From assembly GCF_005925325.1 (NCBI RefSeq), contig NZ_SRMP01000004.1, positions 372,001 through 436,000 on the forward strand: DNA of 64,000 bases, in the 5' to 3' direction. Below the pieces are notes generated by a model. That model ran no database searches and was not told where the DNA came from. It worked only from the letters and a program-made list of their open reading frames with translations. The stretch's first letter is position 1; every line of letters starts with the position of its first letter. Shown here piece by piece: positions 26,778 to 36,038 of the stretch. The DNA comes from Pedobacter helvus (lineage in GTDB: Bacteria; Bacteroidota; Bacteroidia; Sphingobacteriales; Sphingobacteriaceae). The position numbers were made by a program, and so were the translations under genes.

Positions 26778-26915
26778 AGAGAGGTGAATTTGAATACAAG
26801 ATAAAGAATTTAGTTGAGTGACTTGATTTTTGCATTGAACGCCTAGAGCAAAAGCATTTAAACACTAAAGTTTCAAGCTCCTAACAATGTGGTTTTGTTT
26901 TGGCCAAACGGGCTT

Positions 26916-26939
26916 TTTCTTTTGAGACATCAAAAGAAA
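26916..26939 (+). repeat. A-like hairpin, divergent copy
   Basis: Stem TTTCTTTTG / CAAAAGAAA with loop AGACAT, followed by CAAAAATGTCCGACTC. It has the same stem length and the CAAAAAT follow-on of the A element, but a different loop and tail. Confidence 0.6.
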
Positions 26940-27181
26940 CAAAAATGTCCGACTCAAACTTTTCTATTAAAGTTAGCGCTTTGGCTAATTGGTGCTACCC
27001 GAAAAATTTGCAGGTCGGTTAAAAGTTGAACGTAGGAACAATACTGGGGCCTTGTTAGACACCTAGCATACAAGTTTTCATTAAACTCAACCATTGATCG
27101 TGATTAAATGAAAAGACTTTGGGAAATATGATGTTTTATACTGCGCTTATTTCCTTGGTTTTTCGTAAAATCCAAAAACCT

Positions 27182-27252
27182 GAGTGGTACATTTTTTTTG
27201 GCTGAGTGGTACCTATGTATGACTTAGTACAAAAACTTGTATGAGTTAGTAC
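27182..27252 (+). promoter_or_regulatory. Four direct repeats, candidate LytTR operator
   Basis: Copies of GA(G/C)T(G/T)(G/A)GTAC start at 27182, 27204, 27221 and 27243 (27182/27204: GAGTGGTAC; 27221: GACTTAGTAC; 27243: GAGTTAGTAC). The spacing is 22, 17 and 22 bp, so the sites form two pairs. LytTR proteins are known to bind pairs of 9-bp direct repeats about two helical turns apart. The repeats lie 78 bp upstream of the 27330 start. Confidence 0.5.
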
Positions 27253-27329
27253 AAAGTTTTTGGGGATTATTTTAGGATGATTTGAATGGCTTTCAACTTT
27301 GCGTTTACATTAACCTAATTTTTTTATTT

Positions 27330-27710
27330 ATGGAAAAATTTCCTTTTACAAGCGAAGGGGCAGCCGAGTTGGTTGCCGCTTTGTATGCACTACCTGATCT
27401 GGCACTGCAAGCGGAAGCTGCCGATGCTAATGCCGACTTTGCCGAATGGCTCTTGAAGCACTTCGCTTTTGAGCCTTCACAAGTTGTCTATCTTGGGAGC
27501 ATGAGCCCTACTCTTTTAAGTTTTATGGGTGCTCAAGTTGCCATGGCTATGCGACATCGTTTGCCTTTGACCCTTGTTAAACCGCTTACGAAGGCTGCAG
27601 CCTTGCGAGATAGCAAGCTGATTGAGACCAAGAGCAACATTGACACCGATGGAGATGGCAACGGTGGAGAGCATGCCAGTGGTTCGGTAAGCATAGAAAT
27701 CAGCTATTAA
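27330..27710 (+). CDS. Hypothetical protein, acidic tail
   Basis: A 126-aa protein from ATG 27330 (MEKFPFTSEG). The first 90 residues are helical and Ala/Leu rich (GAAELVAALYALPDLALQAE); the tail is Asp/Gly-rich (NIDTDGDGNGGEHASG). No known domain is recognised. It is the first gene after the four-repeat operator and is likely the main LytTR target. An in-frame ATG at 27282 would lengthen it by 16 residues but overlaps the operator side. Confidence 0.5.
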   Translation: MEKFPFTSEGAAELVAALYALPDLALQAEAADANADFAEWLLKHFAFEPSQVVYLGSMSPTLLSFMGAQVAMAMRHRLPLTLVKPLTKAAALRDSKLIETKSNIDTDGDGNGGEHASGSVSIEISY

Positions 27711-27888
27711 ATTTTAGAGAAGCAGGGTTAAACAGCCCGTTAACCCTGCTACTTATTGCTATGATGATTTATTGCCAGCTTTAAATTTTATTGAACAAAA
27801 ACCAGTTTATAGTGGGCACTAGCATCATAACAGTCGTTTTGATTTTGTAAATATTTGAAGTAAATTAATTTCTCTAAAAACGCTAATC

Positions 27889-28770
27889 ATGAAAAGATCA
27901 CCCTTATTTGTAGAAAAATTACCCATTCCCAACCGGGAAGCAACTAAAACGGCATTATGGCAGGCTAAAAACTCCAAATGGAACCTATATAGCCCTCTTG
28001 TCATTTTTTTTATCGGTGCGTTTGCTACTCTTGCTTTAATTGCAAATGATCCTTACGGACATAAGGCTAGCTCTGCTTACCTTCCTTGGCTGGTGCTACT
28101 GACGACCTTTGGCGTTGTTGCGCTGCTACTGATCAAAAGTTTCAGAGATATCATACGGATAGAAAAGGATTTAGACGACAGCTATGAAGCTTACCAGCTA
28201 AACCCCATCCATCAGCAATACAGGTATGAGATGGGCGACTATTACGAATGCTTATACGAGCTGAAGCTCGTGCGCTTTGAAATGGCCCACCTCACTTCTT
28301 CTGCGAAGGAAAATCTCCAGTATCGCCAATGGATGGCCCATATTAACCCCGCTAACGCTAGCATGTTTTCTGCTGACTTTTGGCGTACCCCACATGGTCA
28401 AAGATTGGCCAAGCATGGCTTTTATCCGTTTTACGCTCACTACGAAGACACGCTGAGGCTTTCCGAATTTCACCCTGAATGGTTAAGCCTGGCAGAAATA
28501 CGCACATTTTCAGCCATGCACCAGCAATTACGTACCACTTTCCAGTATCAATGCAATGCCGAGGAGCTGGCCAAAGAGGTCTTAGCCATTACCCATTCTC
28601 TTAATGAAGAAGAAGCATCATTGCTAAAAGAAATGGAAGAACGGCATGCCGATTTATTGGAAATGCGCAAACAACGCTACGCCGCCTACCTCAGTTTTCA
28701 AAGAAAATACTTGAAAACCACCAAAGCAATTGCCAAACAGCTGTCTTCATTTAAGTGGAAGGAATGCTGA
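27889..28770 (+). CDS. Two-helix membrane protein of unknown function
   Basis: A 293-aa protein with two transmembrane helices at about residues 39-59 (IFFIGAFATLALIA) and 69-88 (LVLLTTFGVVALLLIK), then a long cytoplasmic or periplasmic helical domain ending in basic residues. I recognise no family. It is followed after 1 bp by the Crp-like gene, so the two are translationally linked. Confidence 0.6.
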   Translation: MKRSPLFVEKLPIPNREATKTALWQAKNSKWNLYSPLVIFFIGAFATLALIANDPYGHKASSAYLPWLVLLTTFGVVALLLIKSFRDIIRIEKDLDDSYEAYQLNPIHQQYRYEMGDYYECLYELKLVRFEMAHLTSSAKENLQYRQWMAHINPANASMFSADFWRTPHGQRLAKHGFYPFYAHYEDTLRLSEFHPEWLSLAEIRTFSAMHQQLRTTFQYQCNAEELAKEVLAITHSLNEEEASLLKEMEERHADLLEMRKQRYAAYLSFQRKYLKTTKAIAKQLSSFKWKEC

Positions 28771-28771
28771 C

Positions 28772-29308
28772 ATGCCCCAAGAACTACTTAAATTAAAACT
28801 CCAAAGTTTGGGCGCTTTGAGGCCCGAGGCTTGGGAGCGAATTGTGCGGTTGAGCCAGCAGCAACAGATTTCCGATGGTGGCAATTTCATCAGAAGAGAA
28901 GGAGCCTTGGCCTATGTGGCCAGCGGAATATTAAAAGAATACGATCAGCATGAACGCGAGATACCTGCCATTGTTAATTTTATTGGCGACAACAAATGTT
29001 TTGTTACCCGTAGGCACCATCAAAGCCATTATCTTCAGGCTTGTATGCCTTGTATCGTTTACAATTGGGATTTTGATGATTTGCAGCAAATTCATCGGGA
29101 TTTTAATGAATTAAAGCATGTTTACGAGGCACTTTGTGCTGAATATGATGCGGGGGTATTGTTAAGGATGCGATTATTGGAAATGACGATACCGGAGCGT
29201 ATAATCGAGTTTAAGTCGTTATACTCAGATATACTTCCTTATCTTAAAAGGAAAGACATTGCTAATTATCTCCATATTAGTTATACGTATTTTTTATCGA
29301 TCTGGTAA
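28772..29308 (+). CDS. Crp/Fnr-like regulator with truncated DNA-binding domain
   Basis: A 178-aa protein from ATG 28772 (MPQELLKLKL). The cyclic-nucleotide-binding-like sensor domain is recognisable from GNFIRREGALAYVASGILKE and FIGDNKCFVTRR. The C-terminal winged helix begins (LKRKDIANYLHISYTYFLSI) but stops after the recognition helix, with TAA at 29306 where relatives continue for roughly 10 residues. It may be a shortened regulator or a decaying one. Confidence 0.65.
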   Translation: MPQELLKLKLQSLGALRPEAWERIVRLSQQQQISDGGNFIRREGALAYVASGILKEYDQHEREIPAIVNFIGDNKCFVTRRHHQSHYLQACMPCIVYNWDFDDLQQIHRDFNELKHVYEALCAEYDAGVLLRMRLLEMTIPERIIEFKSLYSDILPYLKRKDIANYLHISYTYFLSIW

Positions 29309-29843
29309 AAGCGATAGTATTTTATTCTTTATCCTTCTTTTCCATTGATGAAAAGAAGCAAAAATCTAGGCTGCTTGTACTGTGTTGTGCTCACTCATGA
29401 AAACTGCTATTGCGACAGCTGAACCGTGTGAATGTTTCTGCTATTTCATCGTCAATGCTCCACTTCTGCACCTGTCTTGGAACTGGTATATGAATATTAA
29501 AGCTTACGTTTTAATGGTTACCACTTCCACATTACAAAATGCCAATCATCGCACTTAGCAGTAACGTTTGCTTTTTGAAAAAAAATAAAATAACGAAAAG
29601 CTACGAAATCTTAGCTTTTTTCATCTGATTTCAGAGGTTTAACCCATCTGTTTCCTAACGAACTTTATCTCAACGCAGCGAACCATTTTAGCCTTCGCTC
29701 AAAGCCTTTACCTGTACCGATCCAATGATAAATGATTTTCGCGGTTGTGTAAACGCCTGTTAGCCTATACCAAAGCTGCGCTAATATTTTTTAAACCTTA
29801 ACTTTTTCGGCTGTTTTTTCAAAAGCAATAAAGCAGTCAAACT
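29309..29843. other. Gene-free interval with A element
   Basis: Holds A element copy 4 just after the Crp-like stop; the remainder (29380-29840) has no supported gene, repeat or RNA. Confidence 0.55.
29334..29372 (+). repeat. A element copy 4 (short form)
   Basis: Full hairpin (CTTCTTTTC stem, CATTGAT loop) and CAAAAATCTAGGCT, after which the sequence no longer follows the long-form body. Confidence 0.8.
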
Positions 29844-30215
29844 ATGCGTAATATTAAAAGTTTAATTTTTGGCCTAGCAGCGCTGGTAGTAGCGTTCGGC
29901 CTAGTATTTAGCATGAGTGCTTTTAAAAGCAACAGTGTAAAGCGTGCTCCTGTGTATTTCAAGTATGAGGGCAGCACATTTGATGAAACAGCCTATCGTA
30001 ACATCAGCAATTGGCAACACACCAGTGCACCAGAAGAAGAGGCCTGTATCGGCGACAGTGACATCTGTATCCTAAGTGTCGACTCGGACAACCTTACCGC
30101 CCCAGGTAGCATGTTAGACAAACTGGATTACTTCTTCAATACCGATCTTAACGGTAGCGGACAGGTTGAAAGTTATGTAGACAACCCAGCTAATAGAGAA
30201 GCTGAACAGAACTAA
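29844..30215 (+). CDS. Small secreted protein of unknown function
   Basis: A 123-aa protein with a signal or anchor (LIFGLAALVVAFGLVFSMSAF) and an acidic mature part rich in Ser/Asp (CIGDSDICILSVDSDNL), ending NPANREAEQN. Two Cys residues in CIGDSDIC are the only notable motif. It converges on the SusD gene with a shared terminator. Confidence 0.6.
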   Translation: MRNIKSLIFGLAALVVAFGLVFSMSAFKSNSVKRAPVYFKYEGSTFDETAYRNISNWQHTSAPEEEACIGDSDICILSVDSDNLTAPGSMLDKLDYFFNTDLNGSGQVESYVDNPANREAEQN

Positions 30216-30217
30216 GT

Positions 30218-30254
30218 AAAAGCCCCTAGCCTACCCAACTAGGGGCTTCTTTTT
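30218..30254 (+). terminator. Terminator between the small secreted protein and susD
   Basis: A 10-bp stem (AAGCCCCTAG / CTAGGGGCTT) with an 8-nt loop followed by CTTTTT. It ends next to the susD stop at 30256 and may serve both strands. Confidence 0.82.
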
Positions 30255-30255
30255 G

Positions 30256-31602
30256 CTAGTTTTGCGGCATCCCCGTCATGTTAATGATATCTTCTGGAAT
30301 GGGTAAGGCATAAGCTGACGAATTGGGAGCCAGTATATATTCCCTTCCATCCAGATTACGGCGCATGGTAATGTTGGCACCCATCTTATTGAGCCGCCTT
30401 ACGTCCATCCAGCGCCAACCCCTAAATACCATTTCCTTTCTGCGTTCCAATAGTACAGTCGCTAACGCCTCCTGTGCATTCGTAGCCACCAAGGGCACAT
30501 AAGTACCCGTCTTAAAACGTTTAACCAGTAATGCGTTAAGGGTATTGATCGCTCCCTGCGCATCACCCTTTCTAGCCAAACATTCGGCTTTCATCAGATA
30601 GAGCTCATCTGTAGCCACCCCATTAAAAAGAAAGCCGTATCCCGAATAGGAACCTCTAAAAACACCTACTGCCGTTGCTGTACGATGGTACATTGTTTTG
30701 CGGAGATCATTCTTATGATAAACAGCATATAAAGCTGGGTCTATATCTCCTTTCTGCAAAGCAGAAGGATAGGGCAAATAGGTATCAAATATCACCTCTG
30801 GGTTGAAACGCACAAAAGCGTTGTTAACTGCATTTACTACGCCTTCTCCCCCATTGTAATCCATCAAATTACTTTTGAGCTGTAGTGCCAGTTCGGTATA
30901 ATACAGCGCACTATCTACCTGCTGCATCACCAGATGTGTCCGAGCCAAGAAGGCATAGGCCGCAGGCTTTGAAGGCCTAATGGCGTGGATGGGGTGATTG
31001 GGCAGCAAGCGTGCTGCTGCCCTCAAATCTAGGAGCATCCGCTCATAACCTTTCGCTACCGTAGCCCTTACCGATGGTGTGTTGAAATTGGCACCCAAAC
31101 GCAAAGGTACTCCGAGGTCTGTCGCTGCTGTCTGCGTATCATAGGGCTTTGCCCAAATCTGTAACAGATCGAAATAGGTTCTTGCCCTTAACAATAACGC
31201 CTGCCCCTTCACATTCTGCCATTCTTGTAAGTTCTGCGCCCTATCATTTACTTCATCTATACCATCCAATACCACATTGGCCTGATAGATACGTCCGTAC
31301 AGCGTTGCCCAAATACCACCGTTGCCAGGTTCGAAGGCATTTTCCCTAGACCAAGTGTGCAAGTTGCGCACATACTGGTTCAAGCTGAGCCAATTGGCGG
31401 TGCTCAACTGGAAATCATCACAGTTTGTAATGGGTACATTCACTTCTTTTTGGTTCAAAAGGTTATGGTTATCTAGTAGGCTCTGCATGCTGGCCACCGT
31501 ATTGGGTACCACCAGCTTGCCATTAGGCTTTTCATCGAGGAACTTCTTGCAGCCCATACACATGATGGCAGGCAGTAGGATCAAGCAATATTTCAGTTTC
31601 AT
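30256..31602 (-). CDS. SusD/RagB-family nutrient-binding lipoprotein
   Basis: Surface lipoprotein partner of a SusC porin that captures a glycan or peptide. From ATG 31602 (448 aa) it has a signal with lipobox CMGC and the SusD opening KKFLDEKPNGKLVVPNTV. The TPR-like helical core contains WANVKGQALLLRARTYFDLL-like repeats, and the ending RRKEMVFRGWRWMDVRRLN ... YALPIPEDIINMTGMPQN is typical. It follows susC by 16 bp. Confidence 0.93.
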   Translation of the reverse strand: MKLKYCLILLPAIMCMGCKKFLDEKPNGKLVVPNTVASMQSLLDNHNLLNQKEVNVPITNCDDFQLSTANWLSLNQYVRNLHTWSRENAFEPGNGGIWATLYGRIYQANVVLDGIDEVNDRAQNLQEWQNVKGQALLLRARTYFDLLQIWAKPYDTQTAATDLGVPLRLGANFNTPSVRATVAKGYERMLLDLRAAARLLPNHPIHAIRPSKPAAYAFLARTHLVMQQVDSALYYTELALQLKSNLMDYNGGEGVVNAVNNAFVRFNPEVIFDTYLPYPSALQKGDIDPALYAVYHKNDLRKTMYHRTATAVGVFRGSYSGYGFLFNGVATDELYLMKAECLARKGDAQGAINTLNALLVKRFKTGTYVPLVATNAQEALATVLLERRKEMVFRGWRWMDVRRLNKMGANITMRRNLDGREYILAPNSSAYALPIPEDIINMTGMPQN

Positions 31603-31618
31603 GTTTTCTCGGTTTAGG

Positions 31619-34600
31619 TTAAAAATTGATGTTGAGTACAAAGGAGAAATTAGCGGGGCGCTGCAAGGTTGCCGTCTCTGGATCGAGACCAGCTTTATTG
31701 GCCCGCCATATGATTGGCAGTTGGTTGGCCGCAAAGCTTAGTTTCATTGCCCTAAAAGGCAGCCATGGGTAAGCTGCTGGCCTTAAGCTATACGAAAGAT
31801 TAACGTATTGCAGGCGGATATGATCACCTTTTTCGAAAAGGATTTCCGCATTGCGATAAAAATCATCTCTTGCACTGTTGAGCGGATATACCATCGCAGG
31901 CACATTGGTATGTAGCTCATCTCCCGGTTGCTGCCAACGCTGGGCATAATCTGCATGCCCCTGTAATTTAGTTACCAAGGCATTATAATCGATCGAGTTT
32001 CGCCTGAAGAAATAAGCAAACTTGTAGGTGAACCGCAAGGCCAGCTCTAGGTCTTTATAGGCAAAGGAAGTGCCCAGCGAGCCAAAGTATTTGGGCATCT
32101 GCGTTCCAATAAATACGGCATCCTGCAAAGTGGTCTGGTTAACAATAGCGTTGTAATCTTTGGTTTGCTGGCCATTGAAATAGCCAATGGGATCACCAGT
32201 TTGGCCATCGAGCCCTGCCCATCGGTAGGCAAACAATGCCGATGGCGAGTAGCCCTGCAGGATATTGAAGCCACTAGCCATGGCCTGCCTGCCCAAGCTA
32301 ACTTCCTGCGAAAGATGGCTTACCTTATCCGTATAGGTGTTGAAGATCAAATCTTTGCTCCACTTCAATTGCCCAAAATTTGTATAACCTCGCAATTGGA
32401 TATCCCAACCCCTACCTTTGGCACGTCCCACATTGCGAAGCACACTGCCTGCGGTAATCCCGGTAGTCAGATCTATCGGCATGCTAGCATAAAGATCATC
32501 CATATGCTTGGTATAATATTCTACGCTACCCGATAGCCTTTGGTTAAAGAGGGCAAAGTCTAGCCCTAGGTTCAGCATCGTTACCTCTTCCCAACGTAGA
32601 TCGGGATTGGGGTAATTGGCAATTTGGCTGTAAAAGCTACGCGTAAAGTTGCTGTTGGCCTGATAGGAAATGGTAGTTACCGCCACCTTTCTTGGATCGA
32701 TATTGCCCTGCTTGCCATAGCTGCCCCGCAGCTTGAGCTGTTGCAGCCAAGGAGATTTGATCCACTCTTCTTTCAATACATTCCAAGCGACCCCCACAGA
32801 CCATAATGGTTTCCAACGGTCGTTAGTTGCTACCCCAAAAAGGTTAGAAGCATCACGACGGGCACTTGCCGAAAGTGTATAGCGCTGTTTGTAGGTATAG
32901 GCACCGTTGGCAAACCAAGAAACAAAACGGTTATTGGTGCTGCCCATGTTGGCCAGATTGGGAATATAGAGCTGCCCTCCCGTCATGTAGGAAGGATAGG
33001 GATTAACTAGGTCTACCGCATTGAACAGGAGGATATCGGGATCATAGCCATAGCGACGATCGGTATTGGAATTCGCGACCTTCTCGCTCCACTCGGTTCC
33101 CACCAAGAGGTTAACTTGATGATCTTTCCAGTTCTCGGTAAAATTTAACTGGGCACGCAGGTTTTGTGCCGTAAGGTCTTCATCACTAAAATCTAATATG
33201 GCGCCTTTAGGAAGTGGATAGGTTATTACGCCCGTACCTGAATTCACCTGCGTAAAGGAATTGATCAGGTTGCGGGCAGTATAACTTTGGAGGCTGTGCA
33301 CGGTATTCAACTCATAAGATTGCCGTTGGATGCGGTATTTCAGTGCCAGTTTCAATTGTGGGATTAACTGATAATCGAGCCCAAGCGTGGCACTTAGGTC
33401 ATGTGTTTGATCCCTAGTTACACTTTCCTTATAATCATTTAAGGGATAATAGCGCCAATCGAGCAGTTTGCCCGCTCCAATATCATCTATATAGCCTTGT
33501 CGGTAATAAGCATAAAGTGGTGTGGCCTTACCAGCTACATCCGCAAAACTAGAATAGATAGGCAGCATACCTGTTCCAAGATTGATGTTCCCATAGCCGG
33601 GCGCACCTGATGTGCTGTTAGTATAAGCGTAGGCGGCATCCAAGTTGAAGTGCAGCTTTTCGCTCAGCTTTAACTGGTTTGCCCAACGGATGGTATAGCG
33701 GTTGTATCTGGCATCGAGATTGGAAATATTGCGATCGGCTCCCAAGCCCAATGACCATGCCATTTGTGAAGAGCCACCACTTAGCGAAAGTGCATGCTGC
33801 TGATTGGCCATCTGTCTATAGAAATACTGGTTAAAATCGTTCCGTACATCATGCCCTGCCAATGAGGCCAACTGTGCATCAAGCTCGGCACCAGTCAAGC
33901 GACCGGCCTTGTGTTGGAACATCAGCTCGTAGGCTGGTGAAAAGGGCGGTCTGTTGGCACGGGCGGTATCCGTAAAACGGTACTGCTTGCTGAATAAGAG
34001 GTTCTCCACTTCGATCAGATCGGCGCCAGAAATAGCTTGGTCGTAGAAGAGATTGGGCGGAGCTGCCAAGGTAATACTGGAAACCAGATCTACCTTTATC
34101 GCCTGCCCATACTTTCCTTTTTTAGTGGTGATGACAATGACACCGTTGGCCGCCTTTGCGCCCCAGATGGAACCAGCGGCAGCATCTTTTAGGAAGTTGA
34201 CACTTTCAATGTCATTTGGGTTGACGTTGTTGAGATCGCCCTGATACTCGAAATTGTCTAAGATCACCAGTGGCTTTTGGATAGCTACCGTGAGCGTACT
34301 CATACCACGGATCAGCATGGCATTATCGCCAAATACCCCTATCCTATCCGAAACGGGTGCTACACCATTGGTAATGGTACGCAGGCGATCGAGTACATTG
34401 GTACCGATCTGTTGATTGTAGGTCTTATTGTCTATCTGTACAAAGGAACCGGTTGCCCGTTCTTTGGGCAGGGTCTGATAGCCCGTAGAAACGGTAACCT
34501 CCTGTAAGGTTTCTACCGATGGACTAAGGCTGAAGCTGGGCGACTTGTTCAACTCCCAATTAACCTGTACAATTAATGTCTTGTAGCCCGTAAGGCTAAG

Positions 34601-34816
34601 TTGCAATTGATTAATCTTGCTCTTGATGGGCAGGTTGAACCATCCCTTACCATCAGTACTTGTGCCGATATCCGTTCCTGTTATCCTGATATTAACATGG
34701 GCAAGTGGTTGCTGATCTGTAGCGGAAATAACTTTGCCCTCCAAAAACAACTGCTGTGCCATGGCGGGCATGGCCAGCCAAAGGCTTATCAATAAAATAC
34801 CTAGTTTAGTTTTCAT
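31619..34816 (-). CDS. SusC/RagA-family TonB-dependent receptor
   Basis: Outer-membrane TonB-dependent transporter. From ATG 34816 (1065 aa) it has a signal ending MAMAQQ-like, a carboxypeptidase-regulatory-like domain (EGKVISATDQQPLAHVNI), the SusC box region and plug (MLIRGMSTLT, LVILDNFEYQG, DIESVNFLKDAAAGSIWGAK), then a 22-strand barrel ending FSFVLNINF. The ligand is unknown; pairing with a TlpA-type thioredoxin is common for peptide- or metal-linked Sus loci. Codons here are visibly richer in G+C than in neighbouring accessory genes. Confidence 0.95.
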   Translation of the reverse strand: MKTKLGILLISLWLAMPAMAQQLFLEGKVISATDQQPLAHVNIRITGTDIGTSTDGKGWFNLPIKSKINQLQLSLTGYKTLIVQVNWELNKSPSFSLSPSVETLQEVTVSTGYQTLPKERATGSFVQIDNKTYNQQIGTNVLDRLRTITNGVAPVSDRIGVFGDNAMLIRGMSTLTVAIQKPLVILDNFEYQGDLNNVNPNDIESVNFLKDAAAGSIWGAKAANGVIVITTKKGKYGQAIKVDLVSSITLAAPPNLFYDQAISGADLIEVENLLFSKQYRFTDTARANRPPFSPAYELMFQHKAGRLTGAELDAQLASLAGHDVRNDFNQYFYRQMANQQHALSLSGGSSQMAWSLGLGADRNISNLDARYNRYTIRWANQLKLSEKLHFNLDAAYAYTNSTSGAPGYGNINLGTGMLPIYSSFADVAGKATPLYAYYRQGYIDDIGAGKLLDWRYYPLNDYKESVTRDQTHDLSATLGLDYQLIPQLKLALKYRIQRQSYELNTVHSLQSYTARNLINSFTQVNSGTGVITYPLPKGAILDFSDEDLTAQNLRAQLNFTENWKDHQVNLLVGTEWSEKVANSNTDRRYGYDPDILLFNAVDLVNPYPSYMTGGQLYIPNLANMGSTNNRFVSWFANGAYTYKQRYTLSASARRDASNLFGVATNDRWKPLWSVGVAWNVLKEEWIKSPWLQQLKLRGSYGKQGNIDPRKVAVTTISYQANSNFTRSFYSQIANYPNPDLRWEEVTMLNLGLDFALFNQRLSGSVEYYTKHMDDLYASMPIDLTTGITAGSVLRNVGRAKGRGWDIQLRGYTNFGQLKWSKDLIFNTYTDKVSHLSQEVSLGRQAMASGFNILQGYSPSALFAYRWAGLDGQTGDPIGYFNGQQTKDYNAIVNQTTLQDAVFIGTQMPKYFGSLGTSFAYKDLELALRFTYKFAYFFRRNSIDYNALVTKLQGHADYAQRWQQPGDELHTNVPAMVYPLNSARDDFYRNAEILFEKGDHIRLQYVNLSYSLRPAAYPWLPFRAMKLSFAANQLPIIWRANKAGLDPETATLQRPANFSFVLNINF

Positions 34817-35432
34817 GGCGATGTTTGTTAATGAGGCGTTGATGTTGTTGAAGCAGCGCAGCAACAATTTCCCTATTTAGGAAATGATAACTGGCAAAGC
34901 CCATCACCATACCGCGGTAATCGATGAACACATAATGTGGCACATATTTATGCGGAAACATTCCCTTTAAGATGGTATCGGCCACTAAGGTTGGTAAGGG
35001 ATGTAACTTGGCATTGGCATTTTCGGTATAAAACTTTTTGAGCGTTTGGGCATTGTCTTTTCGATTGCTGTTCACCAGTACAATCTTTAGTTCGCTATTT
35101 TCTTTCTGCAATGAATCGGTAATCGGAAACTTACCTACGCAGGTACCGCACCAAGTTGCCCAAAAGTCTAGTATCAGTAGTTTGCTCTTATATTGTTCTA
35201 AGGTTTGTTTAGTAATTTGACCATTGGTGTAAACGCTGTGTTCTTGTTGCCAAAAGGTTTCTGGCAATTTATCGCCTACTTTTAGGGGAGCCCCACCCTG
35301 GCCCTCCCCTGTAGGGAGGGAATTGGATACTACCTTCTTGGTATTTGCAGTAGCGTTATTAACTGGTGCTTGTGCTTTAGTGCTAAAATTTAGGCAAAGC
35401 ATGGCCAGTACAATGAATAGGATTGTTTTCAT
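34806..35432 (-). CDS. TlpA/ResA-like periplasmic thioredoxin
   Basis: A 208-aa exported thioredoxin-fold protein. The redox pair is Cys95/Cys98 in FWATWCGTCVGKFP, preceded by a LLILDFW strand and followed by PHYVFIDYRGMV (cis-Pro region HYV). It overlaps the susC start by 11 bp, so it heads the Sus operon. Residues 38-50 (SLPTGEGQGGAPL) correspond to an intergenic repeat inserted in frame between the signal peptide and the fold. Confidence 0.88.
   Translation of the reverse strand: MKTILFIVLAMLCLNFSTKAQAPVNNATANTKKVVSNSLPTGEGQGGAPLKVGDKLPETFWQQEHSVYTNGQITKQTLEQYKSKLLILDFWATWCGTCVGKFPITDSLQKENSELKIVLVNSNRKDNAQTLKKFYTENANAKLHPLPTLVADTILKGMFPHKYVPHYVFIDYRGMVMGFASYHFLNREIVAALLQQHQRLINKHRHEN
35283..35321 (-). 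repeat. E element inside a coding sequence
   Basis: On the minus strand this reads CCCTCCCTACAGGGGAGGG then CAGGGTGGGGCTCCCC, the same element as the intergenic copy at 54721-54756 (CCCTCTCCTTTGGGGAGGG then TTGGGGTGGGGC) and a partial copy at 22363. Here it is translated in frame. Confidence 0.7.
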
Positions 35433-35485
35433 AGTTGTGGTTTTGGTTAGTAATTAGGTTGTTATACCTTCTTCTTTTTTTTATT

Positions 35486-35524
35486 CTTCTTTTCCATTGA
35501 TGAAAAGAAGCAAAAATCTAGGCT
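35486..35524 (+). repeat. A element copy 5 (short form)
   Basis: Identical hairpin to copies 1, 2 and 4 and CAAAAATCTAGGCTGCTT; the body after that differs, though GGCCGGTC-like words recur near 35660. Confidence 0.8.
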
Positions 35525-35971
35525 GCTTAGCCTAACTTGCTTTAGCTCAATTAGATTTTGATAGCACAAAATGAGCCGTTACACTTCTCCATTTTGCTTG
35601 TTCACTGCGTCATTAACATTAGTGATCACATCTAATTGGCTTCCGCTTCGCTATGCTAAAATGCCGGTCTTTCGTTCTTAGCTATGGATGTACTTTGAAA
35701 GAAACCGCCGCCTGAATTATTATTAACCTAAATTTTTGAAAAAGGCGGCGGTTGTTCTTTGATTACACTGGTTGTTTTGGTTTGAGTGGGTATAGCCACT
35801 CGAATTTGTAATGGTTCATATTGTTTGTTAGTTAAATCTCAGTTTTACTCCTTCTAGGCGTCTTGTCATCCAGAGCTTGTCGAAGGATCTATTTTTCAAT
35901 TCTTATTTCCACTCTACCGATAAACCGGCACAAGTTATGCCGTGGTGGCATCCTCCTTTAGTCCACCGTCT

Positions 35972-35988
35972 CCCGAAGCTAGTTCGGG
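35972..35988 (+). repeat. C element: CCCGAA hairpin, copy 3
   Basis: CCCGAA-GCTAG-TTCGGG hairpin followed by GACGTAATGCGGTAGTC, nearly the same flank as at 22487. Confidence 0.7.
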
Positions 35989-36038
35989 ACGTAATGCGGT
36001 AGTCGGTATTTCTTTAGCCTCATAGCCGGCGGGGCCTA

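Larger units (their letters stand above)
26778..27329. other. Gene-free divergent control interval
   Basis: Lies between the LytTR regulator and the 27330 operon. It carries a divergent A-type hairpin (26916-26939) and the four direct repeats at 27182-27252. I see no supported small gene. Confidence 0.6.
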
